Notes under the pieces: generated by a model | The model's input: only the letters and a program-made list of their open reading frames with translations | Told to the model about the DNA's origin: nothing | Database searches by the model: none | In this document: positions 7,669-16,455 of the stretch, in pieces | Layout: each line of letters opens with the position of its first letter | Position numbering within the stretch: the stretch's first letter is position 1 | Translations under genes and position numbers: made by a program | Origin: Anaerolineae bacterium | GTDB lineage: Bacteria > Chloroflexota > Anaerolineae > Aggregatilineales > Aggregatilineaceae | Assembly (NCBI GenBank): GCA_027494015.1 | Contig: JAOSJP010000017.1 | Coordinates: 1 to 17,540, forward strand | DNA length: 17,540 nt | Direction of reading: 5' to 3'

Positions 7669-7728
7669 ATCGTTTGGGGAAGCTAATGGGATTTGACATT
7701 CAGCACGGGTAACGCACACTGGGCGTCT

Positions 7729-7760
7729 TGTAGGGGAGGGTTTACAAACCCTCCCCTACA
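7729..7760. repeat. GTAG-type REP palindrome with a different core
   Basis: TGTAGGGGAGGGTTT (7729-7743) and AAACCCTCCCCTACA (7746-7760) are perfect 15-bp arms around the dinucleotide AC. It shares GTAGGGG...CCCCTAC with the palindromes at 1601 and 13971, but its inner core differs. It directly abuts the first unit of the tandem array. Confidence 0.8.
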
Positions 7761-8575
7761 GGAGGTGCGTGCAAAAGTTGACAGCGACTCGCTGGACGCG
7801 GGGATATTGACCTCACCCCCAGCCTCGCTACGCTCGGCTCTTCCCCCTCTCCGTCAACGGAGAGGGGGAGGCAGGGCGCGCCAGCGCCCAGCGGGGGTGA
7901 GGTAAAGTGAAGACCTGCCCCAGACTCATACCGATCTCAACGCCTGTCCGCCCCTGAATTTTACAGGAGGTGCGTGCAAAAGTTGACAGCGACTCGCTGG
8001 ACGCGGGGATATTGACCTCACCCCCAGCCTCGCTACGCCCGGCTCTTCCCCCTCTCCATTGACGGAGAGGGGAGGCGAGGCGTGCCAGCGCCGAGCGGGG
8101 GTGAGGTGAAGTGAAGACCTGCCCCAGACTAATACCGAACTCAACGCCTGTCCGCCCCTGAATTTTACAGGAGATGCGTGCAAAAGTTGACAGCGACTCG
8201 CTGGACGCGGGGATATTGACCTCACCCCCTGGCCTCGCTACGCCCGGCTCTTCCCCCTCCCCTCCGTTGACGGAGAGGGGGAGGCGGCGCCCCAGCGCCC
8301 AGCGGGGGTGAGGTAAAGTGAAGACCTGCCCCAGACTAATACCGATCTCAACGCCTGTCCGCCCCTGAATTTTACAGGAGGTGCGTGCAAAAGTTGACAG
8401 CGACTCGCTGGACGCGGGGATATTGACCTCACCCCTGGCCTCGCTACGCCCGGCTCTTCCCCCTCTCCGTTGACGGAGAGGGGGAGGCGGGGCGCGCCAG
8501 CGCCCAGCGGGGGTGAGGTAAAGTGAAGACCTGCCCCAGACTAATACCGATCTCAACGCCTGTCCGCCCCTGAAT
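7757..8575. repeat. Four tandem ~205-bp repeat units with nested inverted repeats
   Basis: Units begin at TACAGG at 7757, 7962, 8166 and 8373 and end near 8575, giving lengths of about 205, 204, 207 and 203. Each starts with GGTGCGTGCAAAAGTTGACA (one early-base variant in unit 3), then CTCGCTGGACGCGGGGATAT. This is followed by CCTCACCCC arms paired with GGGGTGAGG (in unit 1, 7811-7820 with 7893-7902) and a core hairpin TCCCCCTCTCCGT / ACGGAGAGGGGGA (7842-7854 / 7857-7869 in unit 1). Units differ only by scattered substitutions and small indels. Long open frames across the array on the minus strand arise from the repetition and are not genes. No promoter or coding gene is seen in 7629-8623. 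Confidence 0.9.
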
Positions 8576-8599
8576 CCCCTGTATGCGGGAGAGGGGATT
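8573..8599 (+). other. Hairpin closing the array, upstream of the SDR gene
   Basis: AATCCCCT (8573-8580) pairs with AGGGGATT (8592-8599) over an 11-base loop, 24 bases before the SDR start. No T-run follows, so a terminator role is doubtful. It may be the array's junction or an RNA leader hairpin. Confidence 0.35.
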
Positions 8600-8623
8600 T
8601 CGTAATGAGTTGGAAAAGACACT

Positions 8624-9310
8624 ATGACGCTTGCAGTTGATCTGACGGGGAAGGTCGCCCTGGTGACCGGGGCCGGGCGCGGCATTGGCCGGGCCATTGC
8701 CGGGGTGCTGGCACGGGCGGGCGCGACGGTGGCAGTCAATGACCTTGACGCAGCCAGCGCCGAGCGCACGGCACACGCCCTCGGCGCGCCAGCCCGCGCT
8801 TGCCCGGCGGACGTGAGCGATCCCCAGGCCGCGCAGGAGATGATCGCGGAGATCGCTGCCGACCTGGGCGGGCTGCATATTCTGGTCAACAACGCCGGGA
8901 TCGAGCCGCGCGCGCCCATTCTGGAGATGACGCTCGACGACTGGGGGCGGGCGCTCGCCGTCAACCTGAGCGCGGCGTTCTACACCAGCCAGGCGGCGGG
9001 GCGGATCATGCGCGCGGCGGGGGGCGGGGTCATCGTCAACATCGCTTCCATCGCCGGGCACAACATCCCGCTGCCCAACCGGGCCAGCTACGTCGCCAGC
9101 AAGGCCGGGCTGGTCGGCTTCACCAAAGAGTGCGCCCGCGAATTCGCCGCCTATGGCATTCGCGTCAACGCGGTCTGCCCCGGCGTCATTGCCACCGAGA
9201 TGACCGCCGCGCTGCGCGGTAACGCGGCGCAGATGCAGAAATGGCTGGCGGACATCCCCCAGGGGCGGCTCGGCCAGCCGGACGACGTGGCCGGGGTGCC
9301 GGCGGCCCCC
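8624..9310 (+). CDS. Short-chain dehydrogenase/reductase (FabG-like), C-terminus lost
   Basis: A classical SDR of about 228 recognisable residues. Cofactor motif TGAGRGIG is at 15-22, with a NDLD stretch after beta-2; NNAG follows LGGLHILV. The catalytic set is present in NIASIAG (Ser) and ASYVASKAG (Tyr, Lys), and NAVCPGVIATEMT is the usual loop after it. The sequence is good to about QPDDVAG (near 9295) and then runs into CCCCC plus 20 G. The usual final ~30 residues (ending in a VDGG-type motif) are missing, and the frame only stops by chance at 9400. Ribosome site GGAAAAG is weak. It reduces or oxidises a carbonyl/alcohol with NAD(P); the substrate is unknown. It may belong with the reductase genes at 11046-12720. 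The truncation is probably artificial. Confidence 0.82.
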
Positions 9311-9375
9311 GGGGGGGGGGGGGGGGGGGGTGCCCAGGGGGGCCGCCGGACAAAGGGGGGGCCCCCCCCACCCCC
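9306..9375. other. Poly-C/poly-G tract, probable assembly artefact
   Basis: CCCCC, then 20 consecutive G (9311-9330), then GGGGGG and CCCCCCCC blocks. The tract replaces the expected 3' end of an SDR gene and joins it to the leader of an insertion sequence. The base composition is unlike the rest of the window. Confidence 0.75.
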
Positions 9376-10475
9376 GGGCCCTATTTTTGCGCAAAGATGA
9401 GGGAGCGTCTAATCGGTTGAGGGAAAGGCAAAGCGCCGGTCAGGGCCTGGAAAGGGGTCTAAATGGCCTAGGAACGGTATCATCGGAAAAATGCTTTAGA
9501 CTTAGCAGACAAGGAGCACTCCGATGAACCTAGAGATTGGCTTGACCGATGAGGGGCCAGTCAACACGAGCTACGCGCCCCTGGCCGTGCTAGGGGCCCA
9601 CTACCAGGCGACAGGGCAGTTAGCGTTCTTCACTGAGGGAGAATTCGGGCAAAAACGGCGGGTGTTCAGCACGGGTGAGCTGCTGTGCCAGGTGCTGTGG
9701 AGCATGCTGGCCGGGTGCGAAACGCTCGGTGAGGTGACTGGGCGTCTGGGCGGGGAGCAGGCGCTGGCCAGCGCGGAGGGGTGGGCCCGTTTTGCGGACC
9801 AAGCGACCCTGTCACGCCTGTTGGACAGGCTAAGTCTAAAGCAAATTGCGACGTTGCGGGCCGGGATGCTAACTCAAATGCAAATGAACAGCCAGGTGCG
9901 GCAGCACGACTGGCGTGGCTACCTGTGGTTGGACTTCGACCTGTCGGGATTGCCCTGTAGCGCACAGGCTGAAGAGAGCCAGAAGGGCTATTTCAGCGAC
10001 AAAAAAAACACGACCGGGCGGCAACTGGCGCGGGTCAGTGCCAGCGCCTACCGCGAGACGGTCTACTCCGACGTGTATCCAGACAGCAAGCACACCAGCC
10101 ATTGCCTGCAGCCGTCGGTCGAAAGCACCGAAATTGCTTTAGAGTTATCCCCCGCCCAACGGCAGCGCACCGTCTGGCGCATCGATGGGGGGAGTGGCAG
10201 TGATGCCCATGTGCGCTGGCTGCTGCAACGGGGCTACCAGGTGGTGGCCAAGGGGATGAACAATCGCCGTGCCCAAGCTTTAGCCAGACAAGTGCAGCGC
10301 TGGGATGTCTACCGTCCTGATACCTGGCTGGGCGAAGTGCCGCCTCCCGTTGACTATGGTCGCCCGGTGCGCGTGCTGGTCAAGAGACAACTCAAGGAGG
10401 GGGCTACCGCCACAGTTACTACCTCAGCACCCTGGCTCTGCCTTCCAAAGGGGGGTGGTGGCCCGGTTCCATGAC

Positions 10476-10936
<461 letters not shown>

Positions 10937-11005
10937 CTCCTTTGGTTTTGTTTTCAAAGACGGTATCCTTATGCCCAGCCAACGCTGTGGGTTTTGGGGC
11001 TAAAA

Positions 11006-11030
11006 GCTGAACGCTGAATGCTGAACGCTG
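11006..11030. repeat. Short direct repeat GCTGAACGCTGAATGCTGAACGCTG
   Basis: Three successive CTGAA words in the period GCTGAACGCT occur just upstream of the aldo/keto reductase ribosome site. A low-complexity spacer; no function is evident. Confidence 0.4.
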
Positions 11031-11045
11031 CTTAAGGAGGCTGTT

Positions 11046-12013
11046 ATGCAATACCGCAGATTTGGGCGCACCGGCTGGCAGGTGAGCGAGATTGGCTATG
11101 GTATGTGGGGCATGGGCGGCTGGACGGGGTACGATGATCAGGAATCGCTGGAATCGTTGGAGCGGTCGGTCGCGCTGGGCTGCAACTTCTTCGACACCGC
11201 CTGGGACTATGGATCGGGGCATAGCGAGAAGCTGCTCGGCCAGTTGGTGCGCGCCCACCCCGACAAGAAGCTCTACACCGCCAGCAAGATTCCTCCCAAG
11301 AACTCCAGGTGGCCGTCGCGGCGCGGCTATACGCTCGACGAATGTTTTCCGCCCGATCACATCAAGGAATACACCGAGAAGACGCTGCAGAACCTGGGCC
11401 TGGACAGCGTAGACCTGATCCAGTTCCATGTGTGGGAAGACGCCTGGGCGCGCGATGAGCGCTGGCAGCAGGCCATTGACGACCTCAAGCGCCAGGGGGT
11501 GATCCGCGCGGTGGGCATCAGCGTCAACCGCTGGGAACCATGGAACAGCCTGGAATCGCTGCGCAGCGGCCTGGTGGACGCCGTGCAGGTCATCTACAAC
11601 ATCTTTGACCAGGCCCCCGAAGACCAGCTTTACCCCGTGTGCGTCGAGCAGGATGTGGCCGTCATCGCCCGCGTGCCCTTCGACGAGGGGACGCTGACCG
11701 GCACGCTGACCAAAGACAGCAGATGGCCGGAGGGCGACTGGCGCAACACCTACTTCGTGCCGGAGAACCTGCACGCCTCCGTCGAGCGGGCTGAGGCGCT
11801 GCGCCCGCTCATCCTGCCGGGCATGACCATGCCGGAGATGGCGCTGCGCTTCTGCCTGGCACACCCGACGGTGAGCACGGTCATCCCTGGGATGCGCAAG
11901 CTGCGCCATGTGGAAGCCAACATCGCCGCCAGCGATGGCCGGGCGCTGCCCCCCGACCTGCTCAGGAAGCTGCGCGAGCACCGCTGGGATCGCGTTCCCA
12001 CCGAATGGTCGCA

Positions 12014-12017
<4 letters not shown>
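11046..12017 (+). CDS. Aldo/keto reductase
   Basis: A 323-residue NADPH-dependent oxidoreductase of the aldo/keto reductase superfamily, of normal length. The catalytic tetrad is visible: Asp50 (NFFDTA), Tyr55 (WDYG), Lys81 (YTASK) and His128 (LIQFHVW). The N-terminal RRFGRTGWQVSEIGYG and the phosphate-binding region before the C-terminus (PTVSTVIPGMRKLRHVEAN) are typical. An insertion after Lys81 (residues 82-104, with WPSRRGYTLDECFPPDHI) lengthens loop 3. The ribosome site AAGGAGG at 11034-11040 is nearly ideal. The stop overlaps the start of the next SDR gene (ATGA at 12014-12017), so the two are translationally coupled. It reduces aldehydes/ketones or oxidises sugars in the cytoplasm; the substrate is not deducible. 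Confidence 0.93.
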
Positions 12018-12860
<843 letters not shown>

Positions 12861-12881
12861 TTGCCCCCTCCCCCCGCCCCC

Positions 12882-12945
12882 CTTCCCCGTAAACGGAGAA
12901 AGGGGGAGCAGACTCAAGTCCCTCCCTGCTGGCGGGGAGGGATTT
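12882..12945. repeat. Two consecutive GC-rich hairpins after the second SDR
   Basis: The first, CTTCCCCGT-AA-ACGGAGAAAGGGGGAG (12882-12908), resembles the core hairpin of the tandem array. The second has TCCCTCCC (12919-12926) paired with GGGAGGGA (12935-12942), extended by weak pairs and followed by TTTAG, so it could also serve as a terminator. Confidence 0.5.
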
Positions 12946-13066
12946 AGGGTGGGGTGAACCAGCGAACAACCGATGATGAACTTCCGCCAACGTGCACTAG
13001 AGAGGGCGACTTCACATGCCAGTCTGCGGGTGTCTCCCGTAGGGAGCGTATCGCCTACACCCCGCC

Positions 13067-13136
13067 AGACTTCCGAAGTTTCCAAAACTTCGGAAGTCTC
13101 TGTTTTGGGGGCGCGCCAGCGCCGAGCGGGGGGAGG
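13067..13136. repeat. Composite repeat fragment (locus D): hairpin core plus shared flank
   Basis: AGACTTCCGAAGTTT (13067-13081), loop CCA, and its exact complement (13085-13099) form a near copy of the 4802-4834 hairpin. It is followed by GCGCGCCAGCGCCGAGCGGG (13111-13130) and GGGAGG, the same flank that follows the different core hairpin in the tandem units (for example 7876-7902). The terminal repeats are not visible here. The fragment ends at the stop codon of the minus-strand hydrolase. Confidence 0.65.
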
Positions 13137-13931
13137 TCAACAAGCGTTTCGCCCCCACAGCGCGGCCAGGAAGGAGCGCAAGACGGCAGTTGTCGCCTCC
13201 GGCTGCTCGATCATCGGCAGGTGCCCCGCTCCGTCAATCACATGCAGCGCGATATGCGGCAGACCGGTGACGAGCGCCCGCAAATCCGCCAGGGGGATGA
13301 TCTGATCGTCGCGCCCGGCCAGGATCGCTTTGGGAGGAGCGGGGGGGCGCAGCACGTCCACCGCGTCGGGGCGCGCGGCCATGCCGCCCAGCACCCCGGC
13401 GACTCCTTGCGGCGGCGTCTTGAGCATGGTTGAGCGGATGAGGTGGGCCGAGATCGTCTCCAGGTTCGTCCCCGGCCTGAACAGCAGGGGGAGCATCCCG
13501 CTGACGACGGGGGCGGTGCCTTCGCGCAGGGCCTGCGCGGCGCTGGCGCGGCGCGACGCCGCCTTCTCCGGCGGGTCGGCGAAGGGGTGCGAGGCACACA
13601 GCACCAGGCCGGCCACGCGCTGGGGCATGGCTCGTAACGCGGCCAGGGCCACGTAGCCGCCCATGCTGTGCCCCACCCAGACCGCCCGCTCCACGCCCAG
13701 CCGGTCGAGCAGGGCGGCGACATCCGCCGCCAGCGAGTCCATGCTGTAGTCGCCAGCGGGCGCAGGGCTGGCCCCGTGCCCGCGCAGGTCGGGCGCGATG
13801 ACGCGGTAGGCGTCGCTCAGCGCGGCGATCTGCGCGCGCCACAGGGTGTGGTCGAGCGGGTAGCCGTGCAGCAGCACGACGGGGAGGCCGCTGCCGCGCT
13901 CCTCGTAATGTAGGGCGACCGGATCGGCCAT
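13137..13931 (-). CDS. Alpha/beta-fold hydrolase
   Basis: A 264-residue cytoplasmic alpha/beta hydrolase (Abhydrolase_1 / PF00561-like). HGYP (22-25) forms the oxyanion side. The nucleophile elbow VGHSMGG puts Ser at 89. GRDDQIIP supplies Asp (about 209), and GAGHLPMIEQPE supplies His237, so the triad is complete. No signal peptide is seen. The start is firm: GAGGAGGAG lies a few bases upstream on the minus strand. It is convergent with the reductase genes and divergent from recD2. Similar proteins are lactonases, esterases or C-C hydrolases (the 3-oxoadipate enol-lactonase-like branch); the specific reaction is not deducible. The window's repeats flank it on both sides. Confidence 0.92.
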   Translation of the reverse strand: MADPVALHYEERGSGLPVVLLHGYPLDHTLWRAQIAALSDAYRVIAPDLRGHGASPAPAGDYSMDSLAADVAALLDRLGVERAVWVGHSMGGYVALAALRAMPQRVAGLVLCASHPFADPPEKAASRRASAAQALREGTAPVVSGMLPLLFRPGTNLETISAHLIRSTMLKTPPQGVAGVLGGMAARPDAVDVLRPPAPPKAILAGRDDQIIPLADLRALVTGLPHIALHVIDGAGHLPMIEQPEATTAVLRSFLAALWGRNAC

Positions 13932-13949
13932 CGTCTCCTCCTCAAGCCG

Positions 13950-14052
13950 GGTGCGTACAAAACCTGTCAGGTAGGGGCGTATTGCAATACGCCCCTACGG
14001 GACCTCATCCCGCTCGGCGTCAAGCGAGTCACTGACAACCTTTGCACGCACC
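13950..14052. repeat. Composite repeat (locus A) with terminal inverted repeats and REP core
   Basis: Left end GGTGCGTACAAAACCTGTCA... (13950-13970) against the complement of the right end 14032-14052: 17 of 21 positions match by eye. The right end TGACAACCTTTGCACGCACC is identical to locus B (4898-4917). On the minus strand, the end plus GACTCGCT-GACGC matches the start of the tandem units. The interior carries the GTAGGGGCG palindrome and a single CCTCATCCC arm. It fills the gap between the divergent hydrolase and recD2 genes. Confidence 0.75.
13971..13998. repeat. Perfect 28-bp GTAG-type palindrome
   Basis: GTAGGGGCGTATTG followed by CAATACGCCCCTAC, identical to the palindrome inside the RAYT gene at 1602-1629. 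Its GTAG foot plus hairpin layout fits a RAYT substrate. Confidence 0.9.
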
Positions 14053-14088
14053 CCTCAAGCCTGTCTGCCTGCAACACCCCCTGTGCGG

Positions 14089-14094
14089 TAGAAT
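14089..14094 (+). promoter_or_regulatory. Possible -10 element of recD2
   Basis: TAGAAT lies 63 bases before the recD2 ATG and 36 bases after the end of the composite repeat. The -35 region is not recognisable. A ribosome site may be AGGAAG near 14139-14144, somewhat far from the start. Confidence 0.3.
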
Positions 14095-14157
14095 AGCAGA
14101 AGTGGCGCGTGCCGCAAACCGGCGCGCCCGCTCATCATAGGAAGTTGAGCTTGCCTT

Positions 14158-16368
14158 ATGCCCGCACCCGATACGCTGACGGGTTCCGTCGAGCGCATCA
14201 CCTTCTACAGTGACGAGACCGGCTACTGCGTGCTGCGCCTGCGCCCGCACCAGCTCCTGCTGGGCCGCGACCAACTGGTGACCGTCGTCGGCACCATGCC
14301 GGAGCTGCAGCCGGGCGAGAGCGTGCGCCTGCAAGGGGAGTGGAGCAACCACCCGCAGTACGGGCGGCAGTTCCGCGCCGAGGTGGTGACGCAGATTCGC
14401 CCGGCGGACGCCGAAGCCATCCGCCGTTACCTGGGCAGCGGGCTGATCAAGGGCATCGGCCCGGCCACGGCCAAAAAGATCGTGGACACCTTCGGCGAGG
14501 ACACGCTCGACGTGCTCGACCGCACGCCTGACCGCGTGCTGGAAGTGGAGGGCGTGGGCAAGCACCGCGCCCGCCTGATCGCCGAGGCGTGGGTTGAGCA
14601 GCAACACATCAAAGAGGTGATGCTCTTTCTGCAGGGGCACGGCATCAGCACCGGACTTGCCGTCAAAATCTACAAGCAGTACGGCGATCAGGCCATTCCC
14701 ATCGTCAGCCGCGACCCGTACCGTCTGGCCGCCGACATCTTCGGCGTCGGCTTCAAGACCGCCGACAAGATCGCCCAGGACCTCGGCCTGCCCGCCGACG
14801 CGCCCGCGCGCATCGCCGCCGGACTCACCCACATTCTGAATGAAGCGACCAACGAGGGCCATGTCTTCCTACCGCGCGACGCCCTGGTGACGGGCGCGGT
14901 GGAGCTGCTCGGCGTGGAGACGGAGCGCGTCGAGGAGGCGCTGCGCCGCGCCGCCACGCGCGGCGACGTGATGATCGAGGCGGTGCCCGTCCCCGATGGA
15001 CTGGAGCAGGTCGAGGCGGTCTACCTGCCGCCCATGTACCACAGCGAGAAGGGCGCGGCGCAGCGATTGGCGCAGATCACCCGCACGCCGGCCAGCCGCC
15101 TGGCCGACCTGGCGCGGCTCGACCTGGACGCCCTGCTCGCGGATGCGGCGGGCGGGGCGGGCGCGCTCACCGCCCAGCAGCGCCAGGCTGTGCGCGCCGC
15201 GCTGACGCACAAGGTCAGCGTGCTGACCGGCGGCCCCGGCACCGGCAAGACCACCACTCTGCGCGCCTTGATCACTGCCCTGGGGCGGGCGCGCCACTCG
15301 TTCCTGCTCGCTTCACCGACCGGGCGCGCCGCCAAGCGCCTGAGCGAAGCGACCGGCCAGCCGGCGCGCACCATTCACCGCATGTTGGGCTTCAGCCCGG
15401 CGGAGCGCGGCTTTCTGCACAACGACGACAATCCGCTCGACGCCGATATGATCGTCGTGGACGAAGCCTCGATGATTGACCTGGTGCTGTTCTACAGCCT
15501 GCTGCGGGCCATCCCGCCGGACGCGCACCTGCTGCTCGTCGGCGATGCCGATCAACTGCCCAGCGTGGGCGCGGGCAATGTGCTGCACGATGTCATTGGC
15601 GGGACAGTGGGGCCGGTGACGCGGCTGGACGTGATCTTCCGCCAGGCGGAGACGAGCCAGATCATCACCAACGCGCACCGCATCAACCGGGGCGAAGCGC
15701 CCGATACGTCCAACCGCGGCGACGATTTCTTCGTCTTCGTCGAGGAAGACCCGCAGAAAGCCGCCGACCTGTTGGTGGAGATCGTGCAGAAACGCATCCC
15801 GGCGCGCTTCGGCCTGGACGCGCTGCAGGAAGTACAGGTGCTCGCGCCGATGTATCGCGGCCCGCTCGGCGTGACGGCGCTCAACGACGTGCTGCAGGAG
15901 ACGCTGAACCCCAACCCATCCGGGCGCAAGGCGGAGCGGCGGCTGGCCGGGCGACTCTTTCGCGTCGGGGACAAAGTGATCCAGATGCGTAACAACTACG
16001 AGAAGGATGTCTTCAACGGCGACATCGGGCAGGTGTACGGCTTCGACCTGACCAACCAGGTGTTGACCGTGCGCGTGGACGAGCGCCTGGTGCGCTACGA
16101 CTTCGCCGAAGCCGACGAGCTGACGCACGCCTACTGCATCAGCGTGCACCGCGCCCAGGGCAGCGAGTACCCGTGCGTGGTCATGCCCGTCGCCACACAG
16201 CACTATCTGATGTTGCAGCGCAACCTGCTCTACACCGCCGTGACGCGCGCCCGGCAGCTTGTCGTGCTGGTCGGCACGCGCAAAGCTATCGCCATCGCCG
16301 TGCGCAACGATCAGGTCGCTCAGCGCTGGAGCGCGCTGGACTGGCGGCTGCGGGCGGGGCGGGGGTGA
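14158..16368 (+). CDS. recD2: RecD2-type DNA helicase (SF1B, YrrC-like)
   Basis: A 736-residue 5'-3' DNA helicase of normal RecD2 length. An N-terminal OB-like domain (GSVERITFYSDETGYCVLRL, residues 9-28) is followed by helix-hairpin-helix segments GLIKGIGPATAKKI (about 94-107), LEVEGVGKHRARLI and DIFGVGFKTADKIA. The motor domain has Walker A LTGGPGTGKTTTL (about 355-367), Walker B IVVDEASM (about 431-438), LLVGDADQLPSVGAG (motif III), and a C-terminal SVHRAQGSEYP (motif V) and LLYTAVTRAR (motif VI). This architecture with a long N-terminus separates RecD2 from the RecBCD subunit, and no recB/recC is nearby. The expected role is in DNA repair and replication-fork processing. Likely monocistronic; the next gene starts 87 bases later. 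Confidence 0.95.
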   Translation: MPAPDTLTGSVERITFYSDETGYCVLRLRPHQLLLGRDQLVTVVGTMPELQPGESVRLQGEWSNHPQYGRQFRAEVVTQIRPADAEAIRRYLGSGLIKGIGPATAKKIVDTFGEDTLDVLDRTPDRVLEVEGVGKHRARLIAEAWVEQQHIKEVMLFLQGHGISTGLAVKIYKQYGDQAIPIVSRDPYRLAADIFGVGFKTADKIAQDLGLPADAPARIAAGLTHILNEATNEGHVFLPRDALVTGAVELLGVETERVEEALRRAATRGDVMIEAVPVPDGLEQVEAVYLPPMYHSEKGAAQRLAQITRTPASRLADLARLDLDALLADAAGGAGALTAQQRQAVRAALTHKVSVLTGGPGTGKTTTLRALITALGRARHSFLLASPTGRAAKRLSEATGQPARTIHRMLGFSPAERGFLHNDDNPLDADMIVVDEASMIDLVLFYSLLRAIPPDAHLLLVGDADQLPSVGAGNVLHDVIGGTVGPVTRLDVIFRQAETSQIITNAHRINRGEAPDTSNRGDDFFVFVEEDPQKAADLLVEIVQKRIPARFGLDALQEVQVLAPMYRGPLGVTALNDVLQETLNPNPSGRKAERRLAGRLFRVGDKVIQMRNNYEKDVFNGDIGQVYGFDLTNQVLTVRVDERLVRYDFAEADELTHAYCISVHRAQGSEYPCVVMPVATQHYLMLQRNLLYTAVTRARQLVVLVGTRKAIAIAVRNDQVAQRWSALDWRLRAGRG

Positions 16369-16455
16369 GGCCGCGCAGGGATGCGCGCAGCCTGTTCCAC
16401 CGGTGTCGTTGGCGGCGTTGGGGACTCTGACTCAACATTGCGAGGAACACTCACC

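Noticed and set aside
7757..8575. CRISPR array
   Set aside because: The periodicity is about 205 bases with the entire unit repeated. There are no short repeats with unique spacers and no cas genes.
7828..8964. Long minus-strand open frame of 378 codons
   Set aside because: It is built from the tandem repeat and the antisense of the SDR gene; the translated words repeat with the array and match no domain.
12954..13433. Plus-strand frame opposite the hydrolase
   Set aside because: Antisense to a complete alpha/beta-hydrolase with an intact triad; begins in repeat sequence and shows no domain.
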